Below, one piece after another: positions 42,392 to 54,428 of a stretch of DNA of 64,000 nt. The notes beneath the pieces are model-generated. The model ran no database searches and was not told where the DNA came from. It was given only the letters and a program-made list of their open reading frames with translations. How positions within the stretch are numbered: position 1 is the first letter of the stretch; every line of letters starts with the position of its first letter. The DNA is taken from positions 434,001-498,000 of the forward strand of contig NZ_JAVJQO010000004.1 of the NCBI RefSeq assembly GCF_040218225.1. The letters run 5' to 3'. The translations under genes and the position numbers were made by a program. The stretch is from Gracilimonas sp. GTDB lineage: Bacteria > Bacteroidota > Rhodothermia > Balneolales > Balneolaceae.

Positions 42392-44278
42392 ATGTCCGTT
42401 TTAGATTCTAAATACGATGTAATTGTTGTTGGCGGAGGCCATGCCGGTAGTGAGGCCGCGGGTGCAGCTGCTCAGGCAGGCGCAAGAACGCTTCTTATTA
42501 CAATGAACCTGGAGGCAATCGCGAAGATGTCTTGTAATCCTGCAATGGGAGGAGTTGCTAAAGGTCAGCTTGTTAGAGAAATAGACGCACTCGGAGGTTT
42601 GTCAGGAATTGTTAGTGACGAATCTGGAGTACAATTTAGAATGCTAAACAAGAGCAAGGGACCTGCAATGTGGAGCCCACGTTGCCAGAGCGATCGCATG
42701 CTCTACGCTCAGAAAATGAGAGAGAAGCTTGAGGAAAAAGAGAACCTCTTTTTCCGTCAGGACAATGTGGTAGACTTGATTTCTGAAAATGGCGACACTA
42801 TTAAAGGTGTTGTCACTCAAACGGGGCAAAAGTTTTTTGCGAAAGCGGTTGTTCTTACAACCGGCACTTTTGGTAATGGGCTGATTCATATAGGAGAAAG
42901 TAACTATGGTGGGGGGCGGTCTGGCGAAAGAGCATCCATTGGAATATCAGCTGCGCTTGAAAAGTTAGGATTTGAGGTGGGGCGCTTAAAGACAGGAACT
43001 CCTCCCAGGGTAGATGGACGTACGGTAGATTACTCAAAGTTAGAGGAGCAATTCGGGGATGAAAACCCTACAGCATTTTCATTCCTGACAGAGAAGCTTC
43101 CTTCTTTGGAAGAGCAAATGTCTTGTTGGATTGGCTATACAAATGATGAAGTACATGAGGTTCTTAAAACAGGGTTTGACCGAAGCCCAATGTTCAATGG
43201 GAGAATTAAGTCTATAGGACCAAGGTATTGTCCTAGTATAGAGGATAAAATCAATCGCTTTGCAGATAAGGACCAGCACCAGCTGTTTCTTGAACCAGAG
43301 GGGTGGAATACGTATGAGATGTATCTAAATGGCTTTTCTACTTCTCTGCCAGAAGATGTGCAGTACAAAGCCCTTAGAACAATTCCGGGTTTTGAAGAAG
43401 TCATTATGATCCGGCCCGGATACGCTATCGAGTATGATTATTTTCCTCCACACCAAATCCGGCGTTCTTTGGAAACCAAAGCGGTTAAAGGTCTTTTCTT
43501 CGCGGGTCAAATTAACGGAACAACTGGTTATGAAGAGGCTGCTTGTCAGGGCTTGATGGCTGGGATTAATGCCGCTCTTTATGTACAAGAAAAAGAGCCG
43601 TTGGTGCTTCAAAGATCAGAGGCTTACATAGGTGTGCTAATAGATGACCTTATTAATAAAGGGACCGAAGAGCCTTATCGCATGTTTACTTCCCGGGCTG
43701 AACATAGAATTTTACTTCGCCAAGACAATGCGGATCTGCGCCTCACCGAAATAGGTCATCGTATCGGTCTTGCTTCAGACGAAAGAATGCGAAGGGTAGA
43801 AAAGAAGAGAAAGGCTATCGGTAAGCTCGACGAACTGATTAAAGACTATACCGTTCGTCCCGAAGACATGGACCCAATGCTTGAAAGTAAAAATAGTTCT
43901 ACCATGAGTCAGCCAATGAAAGCGGTTAAGATACTGTTGCGCCCAGAGGTTTCTCTAAAAGATATGATGGACCATGATGGCGAACTGTCCGCTTTAATTC
44001 ACGACATTAGTACCGATGAAAAAGTGCTTGAGCAAATTGAGATACAGGTGAAGTACGCCGGATATATAGAAAAGGAATTTGAGATGGTTAGAGAGATGGA
44101 GAAACAAGAAAATATGTCTATTCCAGAACAGATCGAATATTCGAAAATCAAAAGCCTTTCTACTGAGGGGACGCAGAAACTCTCAAAAATTCGCCCCGAA
44201 ACCATTGGTCAGGCCAGTAGAATTAGCGGTGTTTCGGCTAGTGATCTTTCTGTTTTGATGGTTTATCTAAAGAACTAA
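42392..44278 (+). CDS. mnmG: tRNA uridine-34 carboxymethylaminomethyl modification enzyme MnmG
   Basis: FAD enzyme that, with MnmE, makes cmnm5U34 in tRNAs. 628 residues, standard length. FAD loop VVVGGGHAGSEAAGAAA; SCNPAMGGVAKGQLVREIDALGG and the GLFFAGQINGTTGYEEAACQGLMAGINAA signature. The C-terminal helical domain ends ISGVSASDLSVLMVYLKN. rsmG follows with 3 bases between. mnmG-rsmG is a common neighbour of bacterial origins, which agrees with the nearby oriC candidate. Confidence 0.97.
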   Translation: MSVLDSKYDVIVVGGGHAGSEAAGAAAQAGARTLLITMNLEAIAKMSCNPAMGGVAKGQLVREIDALGGLSGIVSDESGVQFRMLNKSKGPAMWSPRCQSDRMLYAQKMREKLEEKENLFFRQDNVVDLISENGDTIKGVVTQTGQKFFAKAVVLTTGTFGNGLIHIGESNYGGGRSGERASIGISAALEKLGFEVGRLKTGTPPRVDGRTVDYSKLEEQFGDENPTAFSFLTEKLPSLEEQMSCWIGYTNDEVHEVLKTGFDRSPMFNGRIKSIGPRYCPSIEDKINRFADKDQHQLFLEPEGWNTYEMYLNGFSTSLPEDVQYKALRTIPGFEEVIMIRPGYAIEYDYFPPHQIRRSLETKAVKGLFFAGQINGTTGYEEAACQGLMAGINAALYVQEKEPLVLQRSEAYIGVLIDDLINKGTEEPYRMFTSRAEHRILLRQDNADLRLTEIGHRIGLASDERMRRVEKKRKAIGKLDELIKDYTVRPEDMDPMLESKNSSTMSQPMKAVKILLRPEVSLKDMMDHDGELSALIHDISTDEKVLEQIEIQVKYAGYIEKEFEMVREMEKQENMSIPEQIEYSKIKSLSTEGTQKLSKIRPETIGQASRISGVSASDLSVLMVYLKN

Positions 44279-44281
44279 TGG

Positions 44282-44944
44282 GTGTTTCACGTGGAACATC
44301 AAATTAAAAAAACTCCTCTAAAGATAAAAAAAGCGAATTTAACGAGGGTGCTTTATGAGGAAAACAAGGAAAAGATCGGGGAATATATAAACCGCCTTGT
44401 ATGGTGGAATAAAAAGATAAACCTTGTCAGCAGAGATGTTTCACGTGAAACAATGGCCAAGCATGTAGAGCATTCATTGGTTGTCTCTCAATCAGCGCTT
44501 TTTATTAAAGCAAGAAAGGTGTTGGACTCCGGCACGGGTGGTGGGTTGCCGGGAATCCCCTTGGCAATTATCAGCCCAGAAAAAGAGGTGTTGTTAAATG
44601 ATGTGGTCACAAAAAAAATAATGGCTTGCAAAAGCATGATTAGAGATCTTGGTCTGACCAATGTTGCAGTAAAGTCCGGCTCCATAGAGGGTGTTGGCTT
44701 TAATGGAGATGAATTATTGGTTTCTAAGCATGCCTTTAAAATCGATGGCCTGATAAGTTTGTTGGAGGGAAAACCCTGGAAGAAAATCGTTCTTTTAAAA
44801 GGCGGTGAAGAGGTGGGGGCAGAGATAGAAAAAATAGAAGAGCCTCTTAATATTGAAATCATAGATCTATATCCAGGCTTTGACGATTCGTTTTATAGAG
44901 GAAAGGCAATGGTAGAAATTTCTAAAAGAAGTAATTATGAATAG
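44282..44944 (+). CDS. rsmG: 16S rRNA (guanine-527-N7) methyltransferase RsmG
   Basis: 220 residues. SAM motif LDSGTGGGLPGIPLAI; N-terminal RLVWWNKKINLVSR region. The frame starts at GTG 44282 and its second to seventh codons are part of a parS-like site, so FHVEH at the N terminus is a by-product of DNA-level selection; the VSRET sequence further on encodes the second, perfect parS. Follows mnmG directly and overlaps the next gene by eight bases. Confidence 0.93.
   Translation: MFHVEHQIKKTPLKIKKANLTRVLYEENKEKIGEYINRLVWWNKKINLVSRDVSRETMAKHVEHSLVVSQSALFIKARKVLDSGTGGGLPGIPLAIISPEKEVLLNDVVTKKIMACKSMIRDLGLTNVAVKSGSIEGVGFNGDELLVSKHAFKIDGLISLLEGKPWKKIVLLKGGEEVGAEIEKIEEPLNIEIIDLYPGFDDSFYRGKAMVEISKRSNYE
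44283..44298. promoter_or_regulatory. parS-like ParB binding site 1
   Basis: TGTTTCACGTGGAACA differs by one base from the ParB consensus TGTTTCACGTGAAACA. It overlaps the first codons of rsmG. Confidence 0.85.
44437..44452. promoter_or_regulatory. parS ParB binding site 2 (perfect)
   Basis: TGTTTCACGTGAAACA, the full 16-bp palindromic parS consensus, lies inside rsmG, 138 bases after site 1. Chromosomal parS sites cluster near oriC. Confidence 0.93.
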
Positions 44945-45875
44945 CTCAGAAAGAAGATTAAAACTCATGCTTTTGCTTCAGCAGCCGGGGAAACGATTAA
45001 CGGTTGATGAGCTGGCCGACCGTTTTGATGTTAGTAGAAGAACTATTTTTCGAGACTTTAATGCCCTACAGGAAATAAATGTACCGGTGACCTGGGACCG
45101 GTATTCTGGGTATGGATTAATTGAGGGATATAAGGTACCCCCGTTGATGTTTACATCCAAAGAGCTTGCAACCATAATGGTTGGCTTGAATTTTGTCAAG
45201 TCACAAGTTGATCAGGGATTGGTTGAAGATGCAAAAGGAGTAGAGGTTAAAATAAAAAATGTTCTACCTGAAGAGCTAAAAGATTTTATGACATCTCTTG
45301 AGGGAAGGACAATAGTAGATCCTTACTTAAGGTTTGGCGGAAAGAAAAAGAAGGGGGGAAGCTGGTATCTGATTAGCAGTGCTATTGCCCAGCAGAAAAG
45401 ATTGCAGTTTGAATACACTACCAAATCTGGTGATACCGGAATCAGGAAAATTGACCCTTACATTTTGGTTTTTTACGAGGACCACTGGAATGTAATTGGT
45501 AAATCTCATCTTCGGGGAGAAATTCGAAATTTTATACTTGAACAGGTGAATGAGGTTCAAATATTAGATGAGAATTACCAGCTTAAAAAAGAATTGGACA
45601 TAGAGGCCCTTATTTTCCGCCCTGAGGAGAGTTCTCAATCAATAATACTACAGGTTCAAAAAGGCGAGATGACGCGCCTGGAGGCAAATTTGCCGGCTAA
45701 AATTTTTAAGAAAGAAGCCTCCAATTCTAAAATAATTAAGGTTGGGTTTGAGTTTGATAATCTAGACTATATCAATGAATGGTTGCTTCAGTTTGGGAAT
45801 AAAATAAAAATTGAATCTCCGGAAGAGTTGATTAAAAAAAGAAAAGAGTTGCTTCGGGAAATGTTAGAAGGTTGA
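44937..45875 (+). CDS. WYL-domain HTH transcriptional regulator
   Basis: 312 residues. N-terminal HTH_11 type helix-turn-helix (KLMLLLQQPGKRLTVDELADRFDVSRRTIFRDFNALQE, about 10-46). A middle ligand-binding WYL domain follows (RLQFEYTTKSGDTGIRKIDPYILVFYEDHWNVIGKSHLRGEIRNFILEQVNEV), and a C-terminal WCX-like extension. Starts inside the end of rsmG. The target is unknown. Confidence 0.92.
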   Translation: MNSSERRLKLMLLLQQPGKRLTVDELADRFDVSRRTIFRDFNALQEINVPVTWDRYSGYGLIEGYKVPPLMFTSKELATIMVGLNFVKSQVDQGLVEDAKGVEVKIKNVLPEELKDFMTSLEGRTIVDPYLRFGGKKKKGGSWYLISSAIAQQKRLQFEYTTKSGDTGIRKIDPYILVFYEDHWNVIGKSHLRGEIRNFILEQVNEVQILDENYQLKKELDIEALIFRPEESSQSIILQVQKGEMTRLEANLPAKIFKKEASNSKIIKVGFEFDNLDYINEWLLQFGNKIKIESPEELIKKRKELLREMLEG

Positions 45876-45895
45876 ACTCATTTTATTTAAAGAAT

Positions 45896-45929
45896 TAAAA
45901 AGGGCTTCATGATTATGAAGCCCTTTTTT
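45896..45929. terminator. Bidirectional terminator between the WYL regulator and gyrA
   Basis: Perfect 9-bp stem GGGCTTCAT/ATGAAGCCC with tetraloop GATT, flanked by A5 on the left and T6 on the right, so it can end both convergent transcripts. Confidence 0.92.
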
Positions 45930-45955
45930 GTTAATTCTATTTAGAGAGAGAGAGT

Positions 45956-48421
45956 TTAGTCTTCTTCTTCCTCGTCTCCTTCTTCTTCATTCACCACGCG
46001 GGTTACCGCTGCAATGGCGCCATCAGAGTCGAGGCGCATTATGCGGACTCCTTGGGTATTTCTTCCCATTGTGCGAATTCCTCCACAATTCATGCGAATG
46101 ACTTTTCCTTTCTCGGTGATAATCATCAAATCATCCTGATCGGTTACTTCCTTAAGCGCAATTAACGAACCAGTTTTCGGGGTTATCTTAAGTGTAATCA
46201 CTCCCTTACCGCCTCTTGATTGCTCTCGGTAGTCATCAACTAATGATCGTTTACCGTAACCATTTTCAGACATCGCGAGTACGGTAGCTTCATGAGTATT
46301 CTTGATGATGACCATATCAACGATCTCGTCTTTCTTATTAAGGGTCATTCCTTTCACGCCAGAAGTATTTCGGCCCATTTCACGAACGTCGGACTCGTGG
46401 AACCTTATGGCTCGGCCGTTTTTATTGGCCAGGATTACGTTGCTGTCGCCATCGGTAAGTTCGGCAGCGAGTAAACTATCACCCTCTTTAATGTTGATGG
46501 CAATAATTCCATCTCGACGGGGACGACTGTAAGCTTCAAGAGTTGTCTTTTTAACCAAGCCACCTTGAGTAGCCATAATTATTGAGTGGCTGTTAATGTA
46601 CTCTTCATCTTCCAGTGTTTTAACCGGCACAAATGCTTTGATTGAGTCATCTTTATCGAGCTCAATCAGGTTAACGATAGCCCGCCCTCTTGCGAGTCGC
46701 CCACCTTCCGGAATTTCATAAACCTTAAGCCAGTAGCACATCCCTTTCTCTGTAAAGAATAGAATGTAATTGTGGGTAGTGGCCACAAATAAATGTTCCA
46801 CATATTCCTCATCGCGCGTGGTTGTACCTTTCATACCTTTTCCGCCACGACGTTGTCGGCGATAGCCACTTACTGGCATTCGTTTGATAAAGCCTTTATT
46901 AGAAATGGTTACAACCACATCCTCATCGGCAATCATGTCTTCAATACTAAAGTCATCAGCAGAATGAACTACCTGCGTTCTTCGCTCATCACCATATCTC
47001 TTCTTAAGGTCGGCAAGCTCTTCCTTAATAATAGATGTTTGCTTATCACGGTCAGTTAGAATTTCACGGTAATCCGCGATCTTATCTATAATCTCTCGAT
47101 ATTCCCCGTCAATTTTTTCTCGTTCCAGACCAGTCAATTTCTGAAGACGCATATCCAGAATAGCTTTCGCCTGAATGTCTGTAAGAGCGAATTTCTTACG
47201 CAATTCAATGTTCGCTTCCTGTGGACTGCTTGAAGCGCGAATGGTTTTGATAACCTCATCCAGATTATCCAGGGCAATTTTAAGACCCTCAAGAATGTGA
47301 GCCCGGGCTTCAGCCTGATCCAGGTCGTACATTGTGCGGCGTATAATGATATCCACACGGTGTTCAACAAAATGATAGATCAACTCTTTGAGATCCATCA
47401 CTTTAGGACGACCTCTAACCAAAGCCAGATTTATAATACCGAATGTAGTCTGCATCTGGGTGTACTTATACAACTGATTAAGTACAACCCCTGCATTTGC
47501 AGATCGCTTTAAAATAATTACGACCCGGATACCCTCACGATCTGATTCGTCTCTAACCTCAGAGATCTCCGTAATTTTTTCATCATTAACGAGCCCGGCA
47601 ATTTTTTCAATTAGCGTACTCTTGTTAACCTGATAAGGGATTTCAGTGATAACAATTTGTTCTCTGTTACCGCGAAGCTCTTCCGTGTTTGCTCGGGCAC
47701 GAAGCGTAACTTTACCCCGGCCAGTTTCATAAGCTTCTTTAACACCCTCATATCCATAAATAATACCTGCAGTAGGAAAGTCGGGAGCTGTAATGTGCTG
47801 CATCAACTGTTTGATCTCAATATCCGGGTTATCGATATAGGCGGTAATGCCATCAATAACCTCTGTCATATTATGAGGAGCCATGTTTGTGGCCATTCCT
47901 ACCGCAATCCCTGAGGCTCCATTTAAAAGCAAGTTGGGTAACATGCTTGGGAGAACGGTTGGTTCTTCAAGGGTGTCATCAAAGTTAGACTGGTAGTCAA
48001 CAGTTTCCTTGTTGATGTCAGATAAAAGTTCTTCTGAAAGGCGGTCCATGCGAACTTCTGTATAACGCATGGCGGCAGCACTATCACCATCAATGGAGCC
48101 AAAGTTGCCCTGCCCATCTACCAGCGGGTATCGGAGGGAAAAATCCTGCACCATACGAACGATGGAGTCATAAACGGCAGTATCACCATGAGGGTGATAC
48201 TTACCAAGGACTTCACCAACAATACGGGCACTTTTCTTATAATTTCTGTTATGCAACATCCCCAGATCATTCATTCCGTATAAAACACGGCGGTGAACGG
48301 GCTTTAATCCATCCCGAACATCAGGAAGCGCTCTGGAAACAATCACTGACATCGAATAATCGATGTAAGACGATTGCATTTCGTCTTCAATGGTAATAGG
48401 TATAATTTTTTCTCTGGCCAT
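45956..48421 (-). CDS. gyrA: DNA gyrase subunit A
   Basis: Cuts and rejoins DNA in negative supercoiling. 821 residues. The catalytic tyrosine is Y120 (AAMRYTE). The quinolone-region helix reads [11 protein letters not shown]81 stands where E. coli has Ser83, and the Asp at the equivalent of Asp87 is kept. The C-terminal beta-pinwheel repeats include the GyrA-box RRGGKG ([10 protein letters not shown]). The C terminus is acidic ([10 protein letters not shown]), as in many gyrases. Downstream of gyrB by 45 bases on the same strand. Confidence 0.98.
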   Translation of the reverse strand: MAREKIIPITIEDEMQSSYIDYSMSVIVSRALPDVRDGLKPVHRRVLYGMNDLGMLHNRNYKKSARIVGEVLGKYHPHGDTAVYDSIVRMVQDFSLRYPLVDGQGNFGSIDGDSAAAMRYTEVRMDRLSEELLSDINKETVDYQSNFDDTLEEPTVLPSMLPNLLLNGASGIAVGMATNMAPHNMTEVIDGITAYIDNPDIEIKQLMQHITAPDFPTAGIIYGYEGVKEAYETGRGKVTLRARANTEELRGNREQIVITEIPYQVNKSTLIEKIAGLVNDEKITEISEVRDESDREGIRVVIILKRSANAGVVLNQLYKYTQMQTTFGIINLALVRGRPKVMDLKELIYHFVEHRVDIIIRRTMYDLDQAEARAHILEGLKIALDNLDEVIKTIRASSSPQEANIELRKKFALTDIQAKAILDMRLQKLTGLEREKIDGEYREIIDKIADYREILTDRDKQTSIIKEELADLKKRYGDERRTQVVHSADDFSIEDMIADEDVVVTISNKGFIKRMPVSGYRRQRRGGKGMKGTTTRDEEYVEHLFVATTHNYILFFTEKGMCYWLKVYEIPEGGRLARGRAIVNLIELDKDDSIKAFVPVKTLEDEEYINSHSIIMATQGGLVKKTTLEAYSRPRRDGIIAINIKEGDSLLAAELTDGDSNVILANKNGRAIRFHESDVREMGRNTSGVKGMTLNKKDEIVDMVIIKNTHEATVLAMSENGYGKRSLVDDYREQSRGGKGVITLKITPKTGSLIALKEVTDQDDLMIITEKGKVIRMNCGGIRTMGRNTQGVRIMRLDSDGAIAAVTRVVNEEEGDEEEED

Positions 48422-48466
48422 AAATCAAGTAATAAAAATGGTTAGTCTGTATTCAGATTAATTAGA

Positions 48467-50458
<1,992 letters not shown>

Positions 50459-50555
50459 TTACACAAGCAAAATCAAAAAAAGGTAGGGTTTTTATTGAAA
50501 ATATTGGAGCTGTCGTTTCTAGGGTGAAATTCAATCGGAAAAACAACGGATGAAA

Positions 50556-50564
50556 TGTGGATAA
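50556..50564. promoter_or_regulatory. Perfect DnaA box between gyrB and rpmB
   Basis: TGTGGATAA (reverse of TTATCCACA) about 150 bases upstream of gyrB and 119 upstream of rpmB. Nothing else is recognised in the 50405-50600 part of this gap. Confidence 0.65.
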
Positions 50565-50607
50565 TTTGAGAAAATGTTAATAATTAGAATTTTCATGTCT
50601 GAAAGCG

Positions 50608-50638
50608 TTGAACTTTGATGATTATACTTCTATCTTTG
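50608..50638 (+). promoter_or_regulatory. Promoter of the rpmB-rpmG operon
   Basis: TTGAAC at 50608 and TATCTTTG at 50631, matching the Bacteroidetes -33/-7 pattern with 23 bases between the first positions. TSS is expected about 30 bases before the rpmB ATG. Confidence 0.75.
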
Positions 50639-50674
50639 GAGTCTATTTTCATTACGAATAAACGGATTACAACG

Positions 50675-50920
50675 ATGTCGCGAAAAGACGATATTACAGG
50701 AAAAGGAGCTTTGAACGGTTACCGTTCTTCCAAGTCAAATAATAAAACAAAGCATCGCTTTCAGCTGAATCTGCAAAAGCGTCGTTTTTATGTACCGGAA
50801 GAAGACAGGTGGGTAACACTTAAAGTCTCTGCAAAGACTGTTAGGACAATTAACAAGAAAGGAATTTCTGCGGTACTGAAAGAAGCGCGGAAAAAAGGAA
50901 CTCTTATAAAAGAAGTGTAG
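50675..50920 (+). CDS. rpmB: 50S ribosomal protein L28
   Basis: 81 residues from ATG 50675 (MSRKDDITGKGALNGYRSSK...). A longer in-frame start would run into the promoter and is rejected. Family features: LNLQKRRFYVPEEDRWVTLKVSAKTVRTINKKGI. First gene of rpmB-rpmG-DUF4295. Confidence 0.95.
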   Translation: MSRKDDITGKGALNGYRSSKSNNKTKHRFQLNLQKRRFYVPEEDRWVTLKVSAKTVRTINKKGISAVLKEARKKGTLIKEV

Positions 50921-50923
50921 AAA

Positions 50924-51088
50924 ATGGCAAAAGGAAACAGAGTTCAGGTGATTTTAGAGTGTACCGAAAAACCCGGTTCATCTCGTTACGTTACAACTAA
51001 GAATCGAAGAACGACGACTGATCGACTTGAACTAAAAAAATACAACCCTGTTCTTCGTAAACATACAGTTCACAAAGAAATTAAATAA
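50924..51088 (+). CDS. rpmG: 50S ribosomal protein L33
   Basis: 54 residues: [50 protein letters not shown]. Only one Cys, so this is the zinc-free (C-) form. Three bases after rpmB. Confidence 0.95.
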   Translation: MAKGNRVQVILECTEKPGSSRYVTTKNRRTTTDRLELKKYNPVLRKHTVHKEIK

Positions 51089-51096
51089 CCAGAGTT

Positions 51097-51267
51097 ATGG
51101 CTAAGAAGCAATCATTTGGACAAGAAGCATTACAAGCGAAAGCGGCTCACCGCAAAATGGCGAAGGTTATCATTTCTACCAAGAACGACAAGGGCAAGTA
51201 TGCCTATAAAGAAGTGATGATCGATCAGGATAATGTGAAAGAATTTATTCAGCAGAATAAAGCCTGA
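51097..51267 (+). CDS. DUF4295 family protein, ribosomal operon partner
   Basis: 56 residues (MAKKQSFGQEALQAKAAHRK... VMIDQDNVKEFIQQNKA). This small family follows rpmB-rpmG in Bacteroidota and is basic like a ribosomal protein, but its role is not established. It ends before a strong terminator. Confidence 0.88.
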   Translation: MAKKQSFGQEALQAKAAHRKMAKVIISTKNDKGKYAYKEVMIDQDNVKEFIQQNKA

Positions 51268-51290
51268 TAATACATTCATAATGAATATAT

Positions 51291-51327
51291 AAGGTTACGC
51301 AATTATGATTGTGTAACCTTTTTTTTT
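51291..51327 (+). terminator. Terminator of the rpmB operon
   Basis: AAGGTTAC-CAAT / ATTG-GTAACCTT stem with one mismatch and a TATG loop, followed by nine T. Confidence 0.92.
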
Positions 51328-51353
51328 GGTTATTTTCATCCATGGAGGAAAAC

Positions 51354-51812
51354 ATGACAATACAAGAACAGATTATTTCGGACATCAAAGAAGCAATGAA
51401 AGCCAGAGAGCAGGATAAGCTTCGGGTTCTTAGATCTTTGAAGGCTAAGTTGATGGAGAAAGAAATCAGCGAACGCAAAGATGGCGAAGCTAAATTAACG
51501 GATGAGCAAGCGGTAGAGGTCCTCATGAAAGCAGCCAAGCAGAGAAAAGAGTCCATCGAGCAGTTTGAAGAAGGCGGTAGAGAGGATCTGGCTGAAAACG
51601 AGAAAGAAGAACTCGATATAATTGAAACCTACCTTCCTGAGATGATGGATGAAGATGAAGTACGAAAAGTAGTAAAAGAAAAAATTGAAGCTATTGGTGC
51701 TTCCGGCATGCAGGATATGGGAAAGGTAATGGGTCCCCTGATGGGGCAACTAAAAGGAAAAGCAGATGGCTCCATGGTTAGTCAGATTGTAAAAGAGGAG
51801 CTTGGGGGATAA
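51354..51812 (+). CDS. GatB/YqeY domain protein
   Basis: 152 residues. ATG 51354 is chosen because a good GGAGG ribosome-binding site lies at 51345-51349; the ATG at 51342 is inside that spacer. YqeY pattern: IISDIKEAMKAREQDKLRVLRSLKAKLMEKEIS, KQRKESIEQFEEGGREDLAENEKEELDIIETYLP and GMQDMGKVMGPLMGQLKGKADGSMVSQIVKE. Related to the C-terminal part of amidotransferase GatB; the role is unknown. Confidence 0.93.
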   Translation: MTIQEQIISDIKEAMKAREQDKLRVLRSLKAKLMEKEISERKDGEAKLTDEQAVEVLMKAAKQRKESIEQFEEGGREDLAENEKEELDIIETYLPEMMDEDEVRKVVKEKIEAIGASGMQDMGKVMGPLMGQLKGKADGSMVSQIVKEELGG

Positions 51813-51815
51813 CTC

Positions 51816-52385
51816 ATGCTGATCCTTGACCTTATTATTGCTACACCGATCCTGTATTTTGGCTATAAAGGGGCTGTAAACGGATTGGTAAAAGAGGTGC
51901 TCAACATCGTAGCCATTATCCTCGCTGTTTTTCTCACATTTAACTACCTGGATGCCTTTACAGGAATCATAGCCCCACTATTTGAGGAAGGCGCTTCTTA
52001 TGTTCCATTTGTGTCTGGGGCGATTCTTTTTATCGGTACAATCGGCATAGTTGCATTAATTGCTTATGGCACAAAAGAGCTGTTGAAAGCCGTTAAGTTA
52101 AGCATGGTAAACCGTATTCTTGGAGCTACTTTTGGTGCTTTGAAAAGCGGCTTGGTGGTTAGCGCAGTTTTATTACTTCTGGCAGGATTTAATGTGCCGG
52201 GCGAACAGGCCAGAAATGATTCTTACTTGTATCCGTATGTAATTTACTTAGCTCCTTTAACTTATAATGGGGTTGCCTTGGTGTATCCCGGAGCTGAAAA
52301 TTATACCGAAACGTTGAAGTCGAACATCAGCGATCACAACCCATTAGAAAACATTCCATTCTTAAACGATAACTCAGATAATTAG
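51816..52385 (+). CDS. CvpA family membrane protein
   Basis: 189 residues with four membrane helices, the first at the N terminus with the short cytoplasmic start (LILDLIIATPILYFGYKGAVNGLVKEVLNIVAIILAV). GILxxFPAxx-like interface is replaced by LFEEGASYVPFVSGAILFIGTIG. CvpA relates to envelope functions and colicin V export. It lies between yqeY and tyrS with only a few bases on each side. Confidence 0.85.
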   Translation: MLILDLIIATPILYFGYKGAVNGLVKEVLNIVAIILAVFLTFNYLDAFTGIIAPLFEEGASYVPFVSGAILFIGTIGIVALIAYGTKELLKAVKLSMVNRILGATFGALKSGLVVSAVLLLLAGFNVPGEQARNDSYLYPYVIYLAPLTYNGVALVYPGAENYTETLKSNISDHNPLENIPFLNDNSDN

Positions 52386-53600
52386 ATGTCATTTTTACCT
52401 GTTGAGGAACAACTGGAGATTATCCGACGAGGAACGGTAGAAATTGTTCCCGAAGAAGAACTCATTGAAAAACTAAAAAAATCTAAAAAGAATAATAAAC
52501 CGCTTAAAATTAAGCTTGGGGTAGATCCGACTCGCCCTGATCTTCATTTGGGTCATTCTGTGATCCTGCGGAAGATGAGGCAGTTTCAAGATCTTGGTCA
52601 TGAAGTTATCCTGATTATAGGTGGTTTTACTGCCATGATTGGCGACCCAACCGGGCAAAACAAAACCCGGCCGCCACTTACATTAGAAGAGGTACAAGAG
52701 AATGCCAAAACCTATATCGAGCAGGCTAACAGTATTCTGGATGAAAGCAAGCTTACGCTAACCAATAATAACGACTGGCTGGGAAAGATGGACTTTATGG
52801 ATGTTATAAAGTTGTCGTCAAAATTAACCGTCGCCAGAATGATTGAGCGGGATGACTTCTCAAAGAGATTTGAAAAAAATGAGCCCATTTCCTTGCACGA
52901 GTTTTTATATCCGCTAGCACAAGGTCAAGACTCCGTATATTTAAAATCTGATGTTGAGTTGGGTGGAACCGATCAGAAGTTTAACCTTCTTGTCGGCCGG
53001 CAGCTTCAGAAAGAAGATGGACAAGAACCCCAGGTTTGTCTCATGATGCCTTTATTAGTTGGTACAGATGGCTCAGCAAAAATGTCCAAATCCTATGACA
53101 ACTATATCGGGATAAATGAAGAACCCAATGAGATGTATGGAAAAGCACTTTCTATACCGGACGACCTGATTTACACCTACTATGAGTTGGTTACCGATGT
53201 GGAAACATCACAGCTTCCTGCTATCAAAGAAAAAATTGAGAAGGACCCGCGAAATGCAAAGCATGATTTAGCCTTTACTATCGTACGCATGTACCACGGA
53301 GAAGAAGCGGCTAAAGGCGCAAAAACGCATTTCGAGCAAACGGTTATTAATAAGGAAGTACCTGATGATGCTCCGGAATTTTTCTTTGAAACGGGTAAGG
53401 AAACCCGGCTCTTGGATATAGTGGCAGAAACCGGATTTTCACCAAGCAATGGAGAAACCAAGCGAATGATCAAACAAGGTGGTATCAGCATCGATGACAA
53501 AAAAATTACCGACAAAAATCACTCCATCACTTTTACAGAAGGGGATGAATTTGCCCTGAAAGTCGGGAAGAGAAACTTTGGAATTTTAAAAGCAAAGTAA
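52386..53600 (+). CDS. tyrS: Tyrosyl-tRNA synthetase
   Basis: 404 residues. Class I: HLGH signature at 54-57 ([13 protein letters not shown]), the KMSKS motif ([12 protein letters not shown], about 232-236) and a C-terminal S4-like RNA-binding domain ([20 protein letters not shown]). This is the TyrRZ/shorter type of synthetase. Starts directly after the cvpA stop. Confidence 0.97.
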   Translation: MSFLPVEEQLEIIRRGTVEIVPEEELIEKLKKSKKNNKPLKIKLGVDPTRPDLHLGHSVILRKMRQFQDLGHEVILIIGGFTAMIGDPTGQNKTRPPLTLEEVQENAKTYIEQANSILDESKLTLTNNNDWLGKMDFMDVIKLSSKLTVARMIERDDFSKRFEKNEPISLHEFLYPLAQGQDSVYLKSDVELGGTDQKFNLLVGRQLQKEDGQEPQVCLMMPLLVGTDGSAKMSKSYDNYIGINEEPNEMYGKALSIPDDLIYTYYELVTDVETSQLPAIKEKIEKDPRNAKHDLAFTIVRMYHGEEAAKGAKTHFEQTVINKEVPDDAPEFFFETGKETRLLDIVAETGFSPSNGETKRMIKQGGISIDDKKITDKNHSITFTEGDEFALKVGKRNFGILKAK

Positions 53601-53606
53601 GTCGGT

Positions 53607-54374
53607 TTGATTAAAATCAGTTCGTACAATGTAAACGGAATTCGCGCAGCACACCGAAAGGGTTTTATTGATTGGGTTGAAGAGAGTAATCCCGATATTA
53701 TTTGCATACAAGAGCTTCGGGCGCTGGAAAAACAAGTCCCAAAAGAAGTTAAAGAGCTTGGGTTTCATGAGTATTATCATGTAGCTGAGAAAAAAGGATA
53801 CTCCGGAGTCGCTATTTATTCCAAAAAAGAACCCATCACTGTTAAAGAAGGCCTTGGAGTAGATTGGGTAGATAGTGAAGGACGTGTGATTATGGCCGAA
53901 TTTGAAGATTTTCGCGTGTTTAGTATTTATGCTCCCAGCGGAACAACCGGCGATATCCGACAGGATATGAAGATGGATTTTCTGGACAATTTTATCCGGT
54001 TTGGGAAGAAGATTTTAGAAGATGATAAACCGGCTGTTTTTTGTGGGGATTTTAACATCTGTCATACCGAAATTGATATCCACAATCCCAGCAAACAGCA
54101 CAATACTTCCGGCTTTCTTCCTGAAGAAAGAGCCTGGGTTACTGATTTTTTAGAAGTCGGATATGAGGATGTATTTCGTCAGCTTCATCCGGGTAAAAAA
54201 GACTTGTACAGTTGGTGGAGTTACCGGGCAGCGTCGAAAGAAAGAAACAAAGGCTGGAGAATTGATTATCATCTGGCAACCAACGAATTAGCCGAAAAAG
54301 CAAAAGTGGCTGAAATAGAAAAAAAGTGGGATATTTCCGATCACGCTCCGGTAAGCATCACATATGATTTGTGA
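53607..54374 (+). CDS. xth: Exodeoxyribonuclease III / AP endonuclease
   Basis: 255 residues. Begins with a TTG codon at 53607 (LIKISSYNVNGIRAAHRKG); an ATG is not available and the family N terminus starts exactly here. Metal Glu in IICIQELRALE; YHxxxKGYSGVA loop; FCGDFNICHTEID; catalytic ISDHAPVSI. Repairs abasic sites. In a run with tyrS and the MarR gene. Confidence 0.95.
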   Translation: MIKISSYNVNGIRAAHRKGFIDWVEESNPDIICIQELRALEKQVPKEVKELGFHEYYHVAEKKGYSGVAIYSKKEPITVKEGLGVDWVDSEGRVIMAEFEDFRVFSIYAPSGTTGDIRQDMKMDFLDNFIRFGKKILEDDKPAVFCGDFNICHTEIDIHNPSKQHNTSGFLPEERAWVTDFLEVGYEDVFRQLHPGKKDLYSWWSYRAASKERNKGWRIDYHLATNELAEKAKVAEIEKKWDISDHAPVSITYDL

Positions 54375-54428
54375 TCGAACGATGTACAAGGGGATAAAGT
54401 TTGGCTTTATTGAATAGGTGATAGAAAT

